Origin: Stieleria mannarensis
GTDB lineage: Bacteria; Planctomycetota; Planctomycetia; Pirellulales; Pirellulaceae
Assembly (NCBI RefSeq): GCF_014154935.1
Contig: NZ_JACEHH010000014.1
Span: forward strand, 1-64,000
Length of the DNA: 64,000 bases
Direction of reading: 5' to 3'
In this document: positions 56,143 through 64,000 of the stretch, piece by piece
Layout of the letters: each line of letters opens with the position of its first letter
Numbering within the stretch: position 1 is the stretch's first letter
Program-made: the position numbers and the translations under genes
The notes under the pieces: model-generated
What the model saw: the letters and a program-made list of their open reading frames with translations, nothing else
What the model was told of the DNA's origin: nothing
Databases searched by the model: none

Positions 56143-56603
56143 GTGAACGTACGTTGGTGTGTCGCCTTCAGGCGACTCCCTTGCTGCGAGGGACGACCGC
56201 CCGGAGGGCCGTCGTCCTCATCCCAAGAGCACGTCGGCACTCTTCTGACGGTCAAGCATCCTCCAAAGGGTCGGGCGACCTGAAACCCGCAATTTGGCGG
56301 TCAACCCCGTCGAATTCGGCCGCGCAAACGACACAACGACGACGACCGACACAGAAATTCCAGCCATCGAGGGTATCTCAGCAGAACCCTTCGTGGCGCG
56401 ATGCCCCGATGGTGTAGATCCATTACATCGGGCCCTGCACGGCGTTCCGGTAAGACAGCGATGTGCTTCCCGGCGAGACTGCCCCGATCTCGCGTAGGAA
56501 ACCCATTTCCGGTGGACGCAGGATCCCACCGAAGAAGGCGAAATGATAAGTGAGTTGGGCGCCCCAAAATATCGCAATACACGCAAAATGATGGCGATTC
56601 TTA
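56143..56603. other. Gap between ExbB-like operon and LuxR-type gene
   Basis: 461 bp. A family B repeat fills 56151-56222; the rest has no credible gene and no recognised RNA motif. It should include the promoter of the LuxR-type gene. Confidence 0.5.
56151..56222. repeat. Family B repeat
   Basis: ACGTTGGTGTGTCGCCTTCA + GGCGACT, then TTGCTGCGAGGGACGACCGC + CCGGAGGGCCGTCGTCCTC. It is the third copy of the family that precedes astA and follows astB. Confidence 0.7.
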
Positions 56604-57122
56604 ATGTCTGATGTGATTCTGGACGGGATAAATGTCACGATCTGCGACTGGCGCGGCCATCTGGTTTGGCGGAGCGCTGACAAACCGTCGTGGAAACCCG
56701 GTGACCTGGTCTGGAAACATCTGGTCAGTGAATCGATGCACGATGCCAAACAAGCGTTTGCCAAAGTCGTCGCACTCGGCGAAGCCGCCACGTTGGAACT
56801 GGAGAACAAACGTGGGCATCACTTCCGCGTCTGGCTGTGGCCATTGGAACGGCCCGAGATCGCCGTCTGCATGCTCTCGGTCATGATCCCCAAAGAACTC
56901 AAGACGCTGACCGAGCGGGAACGCGAGATCCTGGGGCTGCTGGCGTTGGGCTATCCGACACGTGAAATCGCCGAGAAGCTGGATGTCAGCGCGAGCACGG
57001 TTCACACCCATTTACGACGGGCACGGCAAAAACTGTCGCTGCCCAGTGTCGAGTCGCTGACCGGTTTTGCCGCCCGATACTGCCACCCGGGTGCCGCCCC
57101 CACCCACTCCCTCTCATTTTGA
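56604..57122 (+). CDS. LuxR-type regulator with PAS-like sensor domain
   Basis: 172 residues. Residues 1-95 look PAS-like (NVTICDWRGHLVWRSADKPS ... ELENKRGHHFRVWLWPLERP). Residues about 98-155 are a LuxR/FixJ helix-turn-helix: LTEREREILGLLALGYPTRE and IAEKLDVSASTVHTHLRRAR, with the conserved E-R-E and STVHTH recognition helix. No receiver domain is present, so a signal is probably read by the PAS-like part. The 3' end overlaps the convergent universal stress gene by 9 nt. Target genes are unknown; the neighbouring stress genes are an obvious guess. Confidence 0.87.
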   Translation: MSDVILDGINVTICDWRGHLVWRSADKPSWKPGDLVWKHLVSESMHDAKQAFAKVVALGEAATLELENKRGHHFRVWLWPLERPEIAVCMLSVMIPKELKTLTEREREILGLLALGYPTREIAEKLDVSASTVHTHLRRARQKLSLPSVESLTGFAARYCHPGAAPTHSLSF

Positions 57123-58076
57123 AGCGTCCTCGGCGTTCGTTTCTGCACTCCCGCGTTCGGATTCATCGCTGGTGGTTCGGTGATGCCGGGAAATCCAAAC
57201 GCTGCAGGGGGCATGACGCAACACATACTTCGTCGTGCTGCCGAGCAGAAAGTCATCCAGCAAACTGTGGCCGGAATCACCGACGACGACCAGATCGGAA
57301 CCGCTCTTTTCGGCCAGGTCCGCGATCGCGTCGCCGACCCTCTGGTCATGCATGATGACCGAATGAGTCTTGGGAAGCACTTCATGAATCCGGTGCTTCA
57401 TCTCATCCCCGCCCTGCTTCATCTCCTTGAAAATCTCCTCTTCGTTGGCGATCGCGGCCGTCGACAACCCGTTGCCCAGCAGGTAGTCATAGATCGGCGC
57501 GACGCTCAGCAATTCGACCTCCGTCTCGGCATCCCAGTCCAGTGCCGCGATCTCTTCGACCGCCTCGCGTGACGCGTGGGAACTGTCGTAGCCGATCAGG
57601 ATTCGGTTGGCCCGATCCGGATCGCGATCGCGTTTGCCTTCATCGTCCTTGGGCGGGCGAACCACCAGCACCGAGCACTTGGCATGCGTGGCAATGCTGT
57701 CGCTCACACTGCCGATCAACAAGCGTCCCAGGAAGGAGTGCCCGCGGGCGCCGATCACGATCAGGTCACAATCCAGATCGGCGGCTTCGCCCAAGACGAT
57801 CTTGACCGGATGCCCCGGACGACAGATCGTGTCGATGCGCGTGCAACGGTCCCGCAACTGCTTGGCCAGATCCGCCTGATGCGTTTCGGCACGGGCACGC
57901 TCCTGACGCAGCAGTTCCGGGAACCAATGCTGCGTCGACTCGGGGCTGGAACCATACGGATCACCGAGTGCGGTGATGATCGTCAAACTGATCGGCGCGG
58001 TGAATTTCAGCGATCGCAGAAACCCCGCCGCGGCATCGGCCTGCTGCGAACAATCGGTCGCGAGTAAAACTTTCAT
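57114..58076 (-). CDS. Universal stress protein, tandem domains
   Basis: 320 residues with two UspA domains. Domain 1 (1-150): MKVLLATDCSQQADAAAGFL ... LIVIGARGHSFLGRLLIGSV and CSVLVVRPPK, which contains the G-2x-G-9x-G(S) nucleotide-binding motif. Domain 2 (about 165-300): RILIGYDSSHASREAVEEIA ... LVVVGDSGHSLLDDFLLGST and HAPCSVWISRH. An ATP-binding type is likely for both halves. It is transcribed after the homologous gene at 58105-58998 with a 28-bp gap, so probably one operon. Confidence 0.92.
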   Translation of the reverse strand: MKVLLATDCSQQADAAAGFLRSLKFTAPISLTIITALGDPYGSSPESTQHWFPELLRQERARAETHQADLAKQLRDRCTRIDTICRPGHPVKIVLGEAADLDCDLIVIGARGHSFLGRLLIGSVSDSIATHAKCSVLVVRPPKDDEGKRDRDPDRANRILIGYDSSHASREAVEEIAALDWDAETEVELLSVAPIYDYLLGNGLSTAAIANEEEIFKEMKQGGDEMKHRIHEVLPKTHSVIMHDQRVGDAIADLAEKSGSDLVVVGDSGHSLLDDFLLGSTTKYVLRHAPCSVWISRHHRTTSDESERGSAETNAEDASK

Positions 58077-58104
58077 CGTCGCACGCTCCAGAAAAAAATT
58101 GTGA

Positions 58105-58998
58105 TTAGGAATCCATGTTGCGGACCGCTCGATTCCGTGTGACCCAAACGCTGCAAGGGGCGTGTCGCAAGACGTACCGGGACGTGCTGCCGAGCAAAAA
58201 ACGGTTCACCGCACTGCGCGGCGTTTCACCCACGATCAACAAATCGATGGCGTTGTCTTCGGCGAACGTGACGATGCTTTCCCCCACATGATCCCCTTTG
58301 ACCAAATGCGTCTTCGCATGCGGCGCCACGTCGGCCAAACCGGCCTTTGCCTGGGCCAGCCCCTCTTGGTAATGCGACGAAATCTCAATGCCTTCGTCGG
58401 CAATCCGCTGGCCGATGAAATCCGACAGGTATGTCTCAACGGTCAGCAGATGGAAATCCGTTCCCGTCTTCCACGGGACCTCGGCGATTTCTTCCAACGC
58501 CGCCACCGCCGATTCGCTGCTCTCATAGGCCAAGCAGACTCGGATCGGACGCACCGTGTCATGGAGTCCCGTCGGCCGGACCACCAATGTGCTGCAAGGC
58601 GCGTGGGTTGCAACGTGATCGCTGACGCTGCCCAACAACAGACGCGTGATTTGTGAGTGGCCTTTTGCACCGACAACCACCAGATCCCGCTTCAGCGATT
58701 CGGCGACTTCGACCACCGATTCTCCGACCGGCCCTTCTCGCATCACGTGTTTGATCTTCACGTTCGCGCCGTCGAACATTTCCGCCACACGCCGAAACGT
58801 TTCGTTGGCAAACGCCTTGTCACGCTCAAACGCTTTTTCCAACAACTCCCCCGTCGCGTAACTGCTGTGAATGAACGGTCGCTGAACCACACTCAACACC
58901 GCCAGATCCAAACTGTCCGGATGCGGCAGGTGGGCCAGCAACTTCGCTGCTTCGATGGAGGGATTCGATCCGTCGACGGCAAGTAAAACATTGTGCAT
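58105..58998 (-). CDS. Universal stress protein, tandem domains
   Basis: 297 residues with two UspA domains, paralogous to the next gene downstream. Domain 1: MHNVLLAVDGSNPSIEAAKL ... LVVVGAKGHSQITRLLLGSV, then HAPCSTLVVRP. Domain 2: RVCLAYESSESAVAALEEIA ... LLIVGETPRSAVNRFLLGST and HAPCSVWVTRN. In domain 2 the G-2x-G motif is altered to GETPRS, so that half may bind nucleotide weakly. Family members act in starvation, oxidative or redox stress, and no specific role can be read here. Confidence 0.92.
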   Translation of the reverse strand: MHNVLLAVDGSNPSIEAAKLLAHLPHPDSLDLAVLSVVQRPFIHSSYATGELLEKAFERDKAFANETFRRVAEMFDGANVKIKHVMREGPVGESVVEVAESLKRDLVVVGAKGHSQITRLLLGSVSDHVATHAPCSTLVVRPTGLHDTVRPIRVCLAYESSESAVAALEEIAEVPWKTGTDFHLLTVETYLSDFIGQRIADEGIEISSHYQEGLAQAKAGLADVAPHAKTHLVKGDHVGESIVTFAEDNAIDLLIVGETPRSAVNRFLLGSTSRYVLRHAPCSVWVTRNRAVRNMDS

Positions 58999-59295
58999 AG
59001 CAAGAATTCTCCAGGGTGGTGATGGACATCAAGTCAAGCAAATCAAGTGCCAGATGCCGCGGCCTGAATCAGATCGCAGCTCTCTTTCTGATTGCGGGAT
59101 GTGGGCGCGCGTAATCGCCCACGGTGTGCTGATTGTCTCAAATGATAGTGTGCAACAGTGTGACACTGTGACGTCCCATCCGGACGGACCGGGATGAAGT
59201 GGATTTGCGTTCGGCTTTGGCCCTTCAGTTGCACTTTGGGTCAGGTTCCGGTCAGAGTGTCCGTTTCTTCATCGCGAATCGATCTCGGAGTGACC

Positions 59296-59871
59296 ATGAC
59301 TGACGATCCATCCACACCGACGCATGAAACCGCGCGGTACTTTGCCGAACTGGAAGCCCGAATCGTTCAGCGGCTGCACGCCGAAGCCGGCTCGGCGGAA
59401 GCACGTGCCGCGTTGGTTCGCAGCACCGGCGTCGAAGATCCCCGGTTGATCGACGAGCTTTGCAAATTGGGAATCACGGCCGACGAATTGATCTGCTTGC
59501 GATTCATTCCGTTGGTGTTGGTGGCCTGGGCGGAGGACAGCGCGGACGCCGAGGAGCGGGAGGCGATTCACGCCGAGGCAAAAAAGCTGGGGATCGGCGA
59601 AGATTCCACGGCCTGGCTGGTGCTGGAAACATGGTTGCAAAAGCGTCCGCCGGGTCTGGGGGTGGACGCCTGGAAACGTTACACCCGCGGGATCATGAAA
59701 AAGTTGACCCTCAACGCCGCCAATCGCCTGATCCACTTGACCGAGAAACAGATGATCGCCGTGGCCAAAGCCTCCGGCGAGGGGGCGGACCTGGGCAAGG
59801 TGTCCCACAAAGAGAGCCTGATGATCGACCGCTTGTTGACGATCATGCACGAACAAGCCGAACGACCGTAG
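59296..59871 (+). CDS. TerB-like helical protein
   Basis: 191 residues from ATG 59296 (MTDDPSTPTHETARYFAELE), preceded by GGAG about 8 nt upstream; an upstream in-frame ATG at 59194 gives an unlikely N-terminus. The central part resembles the TerB/TerB-like family: LVLVAWAEDSADAEEREAIH followed by AEAKKLGIGEDSTAWLVLET, with the acidic A-D-x-x-x-x-x-E-R metal-binding-like pattern. No signal peptide. TerB domains occur in tellurite and stress-response modules near the membrane, and no other ter gene is visible here. Confidence 0.7.
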   Translation: MTDDPSTPTHETARYFAELEARIVQRLHAEAGSAEARAALVRSTGVEDPRLIDELCKLGITADELICLRFIPLVLVAWAEDSADAEEREAIHAEAKKLGIGEDSTAWLVLETWLQKRPPGLGVDAWKRYTRGIMKKLTLNAANRLIHLTEKQMIAVAKASGEGADLGKVSHKESLMIDRLLTIMHEQAERP

Positions 59872-60569
59872 GTTCGTTGATTGCGCAATCGACGTGAGTG
59901 GATTCGCAGTCGGCTGGAGTGATATCGAGGTCGGTCGGCGTCGTAAACAAAGTGGATGGATGTGTCCAGTCGCTGGTGTTGTTTGATGCGCAGACGGTGG
60001 CCCCATTTGCCCAGAAGTAACGGACCACGCAGCATGAGCCGAGCGTGATTGGGTCAGGAGCCTCTTGGGCAGTTTGGGAGGGACCTGAGTGGTCGGCCGC
60101 GTTCGCGCAGGGGCGACTTGAGGCGGTGTTGCCGGGCAAACGGGAGTCGTATCAATTGAGCCGGTTGATTCGGCCTCAACGCATGGTCGGCCCGGAGCGA
60201 TCATTCGACAAGGACTTGCTGTTCGGGGTCATCCGAATGGATCGGCGGATTGGATTCACCCTGTTTGCCGAGGTGTAGGGAGGGGATGAATGTGCAGTGC
60301 TTCTGAATGTCCGTTTTCCCCACACCGCGGCAAGCTCGCTGTCCGATCACCTTGTCTTAGACGAGGAGCCTTCGCTCGAACGCATCGTTGCCATCACCTC
60401 TTTCAGCTCACAACGCGGGTTTCGCAGGTGACTGTCAGAATGATGAGCCGATCGCGCCGAACGAAGCACCTCACCGGTCACGCGAGTCAACTTGGATCTC
60501 CCCGACTCCTCTCACCAGACGTGACCGTGGCATTTCGTTGTTTCCGAAACCTCCCAAAGGAATTCAAGG
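59872..60569. other. Long gap without recognisable gene
   Basis: Nearly 700 bp. Several short open frames exist, but none has family motifs, a ribosome site or consistent composition. The last 20 bp contain AAAGGAATTCAAGG, the ribosome site of the next small gene. I see no repeat-family member here. Confidence 0.5.
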
Positions 60570-60962
60570 ATGAATCGTTCCCTGTGTTTTGTCGTTGCTG
60601 GATTGCTACTCAGTTCACAAGTCGGATGCCTACACCGCAGCACGCGGAATCGGTCGGCACACAGCCACTGCCATTGCGCGAATCAATATCGTTTGGCAAG
60701 CAACCGAATGACCCGATTGCCGACCCCTCCACCGCCAATCGATGCCGCCGTCGATCACCACGATCAGCAAGATCAGCAAGATCAGCACGATCAATCGGAG
60801 GTCAAAGTCCGCACGTTCGATTCCATTCTGGTGCCAACGGACCTCAGCACTCTCGTGCCAACGGACCGTAGCGTTCGGATCGCTGAACGGCTCCCGGATC
60901 CTGTGACGCTAGGCCGCTCGATCGACCTTCCGGTGATCAACGCGCCGAAGAACAAGCGTTAG
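60570..60962 (+). CDS. Small putative lipoprotein
   Basis: 130 residues. MNRSLCFVVAGLLLSSQVGC is a lipoprotein-type signal with Cys20 after SSQVG. A basic His/Cys/Arg-rich stretch, a Pro run (TPPPPID) and an acidic-polar DQQDQQDQHDQ segment follow, the last encoded by a 9-bp GATCAGCAA-type DNA repeat. The C-terminus is SILVPTDLSTLVPTDRSVRI, itself a small duplication. AAAGGAATTCAAGG upstream of the ATG supports translation. Function unknown; moderate confidence that it is real. Confidence 0.6.
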   Translation: MNRSLCFVVAGLLLSSQVGCLHRSTRNRSAHSHCHCANQYRLASNRMTRLPTPPPPIDAAVDHHDQQDQQDQHDQSEVKVRTFDSILVPTDLSTLVPTDRSVRIAERLPDPVTLGRSIDLPVINAPKNKR

Positions 60963-61040
60963 ACCAGAACGGGATCAAGCTGCCAGGCAACTGATACGGT
61001 CGTCTGATTCAACGACCTGATCGATGTGACGTGATGCGGT

Positions 61041-61544
61041 TCATTCCGACCGGGCCAGTTCCACCGTCCGCTCCCAACGCGACCGCAGCACATCCATTTG
61101 ATCGCGACTCCAGCCCTGGCCGATCAGACTGGCCCCGTGCAATCCGGCGATCACCAACAGCGAAATCGGTACGGCGACCAGCGACCATGGCGGGTTGCCC
61201 ATCGACCACTGCACGAACCCGAAGATCAACGCGGCGAAGAAGCAGCATGCGGCGACCATGTAAATGGCCATCACCATCGTCCAAATCTCAGGACGCGGCG
61301 AAAATCGACAAAACGCCTCGGTAGACGTCGGTTCGTCCATGCGGTTCAATTGGACGGACAGGTGGGGGGACCAAAACCGTTGGTCCGCCGATTCGATTCG
61401 GTAGTCGATCACCCAGCCGGCCGAAGCGGCGTGGGACGCGAGTTCGTCGGATTGGATCGCGCGTCGTAGGCGGCCCTTGGCTTCTTCACGTTCCCAGGGA
61501 AGCTGAACACGAAACGTCGGCTGCATCTGAATCTGATTCGTCAT
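61041..61544 (-). CDS. Two-TM hypothetical membrane protein
   Basis: 167 residues from ATG 61544 (MTNQIQMQPTFRVQLPWERE); an upstream start at 61610 would overlap the divergent gene. The N-terminal about 80 residues are soluble. Two TM helices follow: TMVMAIYMVAACCFFAALIF and LVAVPISLLVIAGLHGASLI, and then a short amphipathic tail. Function unknown. It diverges from the next gene with only 13 bp between start codons, so the two genes are probably co-regulated. Confidence 0.75.
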   Translation of the reverse strand: MTNQIQMQPTFRVQLPWEREEAKGRLRRAIQSDELASHAASAGWVIDYRIESADQRFWSPHLSVQLNRMDEPTSTEAFCRFSPRPEIWTMVMAIYMVAACCFFAALIFGFVQWSMGNPPWSLVAVPISLLVIAGLHGASLIGQGWSRDQMDVLRSRWERTVELARSE

Positions 61545-61557
61545 TCTCTCGCTCCTG

Positions 61558-62064
61558 ATGGCAAAGCAAACCGAAGACCGTGAAGACCTACTCCGCGACG
61601 GCACCGCCATGACCGTGCGTGGCCGGTTGTCGGTGGGTGACGCCGAAGTCGTGATCGGATTCCGCTCGCGTGGTCAGTTGAGCCTGTACTGGAATCAAGA
61701 TCCGGTGTTCCAATTTGATGAGTCGGGTCGACTGCGGCGAGTGTTTTTCGATGCCTGCCGTTTGAAAGCCCAAAACGGACGGCTGGTTCGATTGCGGCAA
61801 CCGCGCCCATCGGAGGATCCGCCCGTCAGCCGTTTGCAATTGGTGACCGAGCCGGTTTCCGATGCCGACCAGGCGGCCATTCTACAGCGGCTCGCTGAAG
61901 CGTTGCAACAAATCGATGCGGTGTTGGAACAGGCGGAGAGCGGGGACGGCAGGATTGATTTGCGAATCGTCGGGACGTCCGCCGCTGACTTCGCCGGGCG
62001 TGTGCGGCAGTGGATTGAACAGTGGAAGGAGGCCGGGGGCGTGGCGGGGGATCCGTCGGCGTAA
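61558..62064 (+). CDS. Hypothetical protein
   Basis: 168 residues, no signal peptide or TM segment. The N-terminal half is beta-rich (MTVRGRLSVGDAEVVIGFRS and GQLSLYWNQDPVFQFDESGR, then LRRVFFDACRLKAQNGRLVR). The C-terminal half is helical with Gln/Glu/Ala (ILQRLAEALQQIDAVLEQAE). I do not recognise a family. A tight divergent arrangement with the two-TM protein suggests a shared function. A repeat tract begins 18 bp after its stop. Confidence 0.7.
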   Translation: MAKQTEDREDLLRDGTAMTVRGRLSVGDAEVVIGFRSRGQLSLYWNQDPVFQFDESGRLRRVFFDACRLKAQNGRLVRLRQPRPSEDPPVSRLQLVTEPVSDADQAAILQRLAEALQQIDAVLEQAESGDGRIDLRIVGTSAADFAGRVRQWIEQWKEAGGVAGDPSA

Positions 62065-62081
62065 GGGGGCGGATGGAGAGG

Positions 62082-62160
62082 AGGCAGAATGATACGGGGC
62101 AGAATGATACGGGGCAGAATGATGGACGGGGGCAAGACGATGGGGGCAAAACGATAGAGG
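62082..62160. repeat. Tandem GGCAGAATGATACGG repeat tract
   Basis: Three copies of GGCAGAATGATACGG-type units (62082-62125) are followed by the variants GGGGGCAAGACGATGG and GGGGGCAAAACGATAG. The 13-mer GGGGCAGAATGAT also occurs, inverted, at 47752-47779. Units share a GG-x3-4-RAAxxAT layout with family E elements. Confidence 0.75.
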
Positions 62161-62274
62161 CGGAGAGAGAGCGGGATGATGGGAGGGCTGGATGATGGTG
62201 ATGGGTGGGCGGTTGGACTAAATTGGTCGGCTTGACGTCGGATTGTTACTTTCCCCCTGCCCCATGGATGCCTT

Positions 62275-63420
62275 GTGATACGTCTTGATTACTGGCTGTT
62301 GTTTGTCTGCGTGTTGCTCGCGCCCTCGGTCGCCCCTGCCGACGACACGGCACCACCGCTGGAGCATCATGCTCAGATCACTCGGTGGATCGATGCCGCG
62401 ATCAAGGACGGCGACCTTCCCGGTGCGGTGGTTTGTCTCGCCGATGGGAAACAGATTCGGTATCTCGAGACGTTCGGGAACCGTCAGGTCGAACCGGTCG
62501 AATTGCCGATGACGACCGACACCGTGTTTGACCTCGCGTCGATCACCAAACCGGTGGCGACGGCAACCTCCATCGCGTTATTGGCCCAGCGTGGCCAGAT
62601 CGATCTGGACGCGCTGGTTTCCAAATACCTGCCCGAGTTTACCGGGCACCAAAAGGAAACGATCACCGTCAAACAGTGCCTGTTGCACGTCAGTGGTTTG
62701 ACGCCGGACAATGCGTTGTCGGATTATCAAGACGGTGCGCAGACCGCGTGGCGGCGGATCTGTGACTTGAAACTGCGTTCGGACCCGGGAACGAAGTTCG
62801 CCTATAGCGACGTCGGGTTCATCGTGCTGGGTAAACTGGTCGAAGCGGTCAGCGGCAAGCCGTTGGACGTGTTTGCCAAGGAAGAAATCTTCCAGCCAAT
62901 GGGGATGCACGAGACGATGTTCAACCCGCCGGAAGAACTGAAACCTCGCGCCGCACCGACCGAAAAGCAGGCCGACGGTTGGCTGAAAGGGGACGTGCAC
63001 GATCCGCGGGCGTCTCGTCTGGGCGGTGTCGCCGGGCATGCGGGACTGTTTTCGACCGTAAAAGATTTGGTGCTCTATGGCCAGAATCTGTTGGCCGCGG
63101 CCAAGGGAAACTCGACCGTTATCGGGCAAGCGACCTTTCGGCGCATGACCGCGCCCCACAATGTCCCTCAAGAATCTCCCCGCGGAACACGGACCTTGGG
63201 CTGGGACCACCAATCACCGTATTCCAGCAACCGCGGCACGGCGTTGTCCGACCAGGCGTTCGGGCACGGCGGGTTCACCGGAACGGTGCTTTGGATTGAC
63301 CCGGAAAAGGACCTGATCTTCATCTTCCTCAGCTCACGATTGCATCCCGACGGCAAAGGCAGCGTGAACCGCTTGGCCGGCAAGATCATCACGTTGCTTG
63401 CCGACACCACAAGCCTCTAG
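62275..63420 (+). CDS. Exported serine hydrolase (class C beta-lactamase-like)
   Basis: 381 residues, start GTG (MIRLDYWLLFVCVLLAPSVAP, signal peptide ending near ADD). The beta-lactamase/DD-peptidase fold shows VFDLASITKPVATATSIALL (SxxK with SITK), FAYSDVGFIVLGKLVE (YxN position reads YSD) and HGGFTGTVLWIDPE (KTG-like box as HGG). This pattern is common in esterase and D-aminopeptidase-type members, so beta-lactam hydrolysis is not implied. Probably periplasmic. It is preceded by a repeat tract and followed by a repeat array, so it appears to be a single-gene unit. Confidence 0.88.
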   Translation: MIRLDYWLLFVCVLLAPSVAPADDTAPPLEHHAQITRWIDAAIKDGDLPGAVVCLADGKQIRYLETFGNRQVEPVELPMTTDTVFDLASITKPVATATSIALLAQRGQIDLDALVSKYLPEFTGHQKETITVKQCLLHVSGLTPDNALSDYQDGAQTAWRRICDLKLRSDPGTKFAYSDVGFIVLGKLVEAVSGKPLDVFAKEEIFQPMGMHETMFNPPEELKPRAAPTEKQADGWLKGDVHDPRASRLGGVAGHAGLFSTVKDLVLYGQNLLAAAKGNSTVIGQATFRRMTAPHNVPQESPRGTRTLGWDHQSPYSSNRGTALSDQAFGHGGFTGTVLWIDPEKDLIFIFLSSRLHPDGKGSVNRLAGKIITLLADTTSL

Positions 63421-63850
63421 CAATGCCAGCCCGACGCGTGAGCGAGGGGCATCGGCACCAAGTTAAGGACTTCACCCTTCCTGCCAGCGAGGGGAGGGGC
63501 GGGTGGGTTAGGCGTCTGGGAGTCTAACGCCACTGCAATTGCGGACTCGTCTCGTAGCGGAAGCCGCCAAGGCTTTCGGCTCCCCCAGCGGCGTCGCCGC
63601 GTCAGTGCGAAACTCCTGGCGAGTTCCGCTACCCGAAACGAGCGTCAGTGCGAAACTCTTGGCGAGTTCCGCTACCCGAAACGAGCGCCAGTGCGAAACT
63701 CTTGGCGAGTTCCGCTACCCGAAACGAGCGCCAGTGCGAAACTCTTGGCGAGTTCCGCTACCCGAAACGAGTCGGCGGTAGACGTCTAGCCGGTCTTTGC
63801 GGTGATGAGGATAACCAGGGCTGGTGCTGTCCCACTTGGCAACCGCACGA
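63421..63850. other. Repeat-rich gap at right edge
   Basis: 430 bp with no gene. The first 130 bp are unremarkable; from 63554 to 63772 lies the family A copy with its 43-bp tandem array. The remaining 78 bp precede the stop of the leftward partial gene. Confidence 0.6.
63554..63772. repeat. Family A repeat expanded into 43-bp tandem array
   Basis: One forward arm GTAGCGGAAGCCGCCAAGGC + TTTCGGC at 63554 is followed by four near-identical 43-bp units beginning at 63601, 63644, 63687 and 63730. Each contains CGAAACTCTTGGCGAGTTCC + GCTACCCGAAACGAGC, the inverted arm. So one palindrome arm has been amplified relative to the other. Units differ at only one or two positions. Confidence 0.9.
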
Positions 63851-64000
63851 TCACTGCGATCCCGCCAGCCACTGTTGATAGACCGGTGAGGCGGCAAAGC
63901 TTTTAAAATCTTCGACCGTCGTCAGGTCGGTGAATTCATAGCCGTATTGATCACGGAGCGCCGTCAAATGATGCAGCGTCGATTGGTGATCGTCGCGGGC
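63851..64000 (-). CDS. 3' end of truncated gene
   Basis: The minus strand is open from the window edge to a TGA at 63851-63853, giving the last 49 residues of a protein that starts beyond the window. The end reads STLHHLTALRDQYGYEFTDL and FKSFAASPVYQQWLAGSQ, with ordinary composition for a coding region. The family cannot be named from this tail. Confidence 0.6.
   Translation of the reverse strand, partial: ARDDHQSTLHHLTALRDQYGYEFTDLTTVEDFKSFAASPVYQQWLAGSQ

Noticed and set aside
60045-60278. 77-residue open frame with a fairly natural-looking end
   Set aside because: No start context, family or neighbour supports it; it could be a relic, but I cannot defend it.
60290-60871. 193-residue open frame overlapping the small lipoprotein gene
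   Set aside because: Composition is Arg/Ser/Pro-rich without motifs, and the overlapping frame has a lipoprotein signal and a ribosome site.
63601-63772. Regular 43-bp repeats resembling a CRISPR array
   Set aside because: Units are contiguous with no variable spacers, and each contains an arm of a dispersed palindrome; no cas gene is present.

Overview
The window looks like a chromosomal piece of a planctomycete, probably a Pirellulaceae or Rhodopirellula-like organism. This is inferred from gene content: two PVC-type secreted dehydrogenase/cytochrome proteins, a PSCyt1-DUF1549-DUF1553 protein next to a Tat-exported DUF1501 protein, a membrane pseudokinase with a planctomycete-style N-terminus, and many palindromic intergenic repeats. 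No rRNA, tRNA, CRISPR array or transposase was recognised.

Layout. 0-6 kb: a gene-poor left edge, a secreted Pro-rich protein and the pseudokinase. 6.3-12.1 kb: alpha-glucan metabolism (glgA, a galT-like gene, a GH57 glucanotransferase/amylase). 12.3-15.6 kb: a radical SAM protein, an amidohydrolase and a 3-methyladenine DNA glycosylase; the last two start on a shared CATG. 15.7-27.1 kb: two paralogous secreted cytochrome/dehydrogenase genes separated by a DUF4132-like giant gene split into three frames, with a decayed duplicate of a neighbour's 3' end beside it. 27.2-28.6 kb: a sensor histidine kinase. 28.65-38.7 kb: an inorganic-carbon locus with a degenerate beta-carbonic-anhydrase-like protein, dabA, a DabB/NuoL-like subunit, a second NuoM-like subunit, a SulP-STAS transporter whose C-terminus looks like a fused PII domain, and a SpoIIAA-like protein. 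39.0-44.8 kb: the PSCyt1/DUF1501 pair and an exported protein with an internal duplication. 45.1-49.2 kb: astA-astD-astB for arginine succinyltransferase catabolism. 49.4-56.1 kb: a two-domain thioredoxin-like protein, then a five-gene set built around a MotA/TolQ/ExbB-like channel. 56.6-59.0 kb: a LuxR-type regulator and two tandem-domain universal stress proteins. 59.3-64 kb: a TerB-like protein, small exported or membrane proteins, a serine hydrolase, a tandem-repeat array and the 3' end of a truncated gene.

The best candidates for undescribed biology are (i) the carbon locus, where a predicted bicarbonate transporter carries its own PII-like sensor and lies next to a DabA with all four catalytic metal-site residues, and (ii) the energised envelope operon at 50.6-56.1 kb, which has one ExbB-like channel and two related ExbD/MotB-position partners without an OmpA-like peptidoglycan domain. 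At least five short repeat families punctuate the intergenic DNA and in places reach into genes: they encode the DabA C-terminus, overlap the astD stop and appear to supply the astB Shine-Dalgarno. Mononucleotide tracts also recur: C21 upstream of dabA, and G5 and C8 at the two frame breaks of the DUF4132-like gene.
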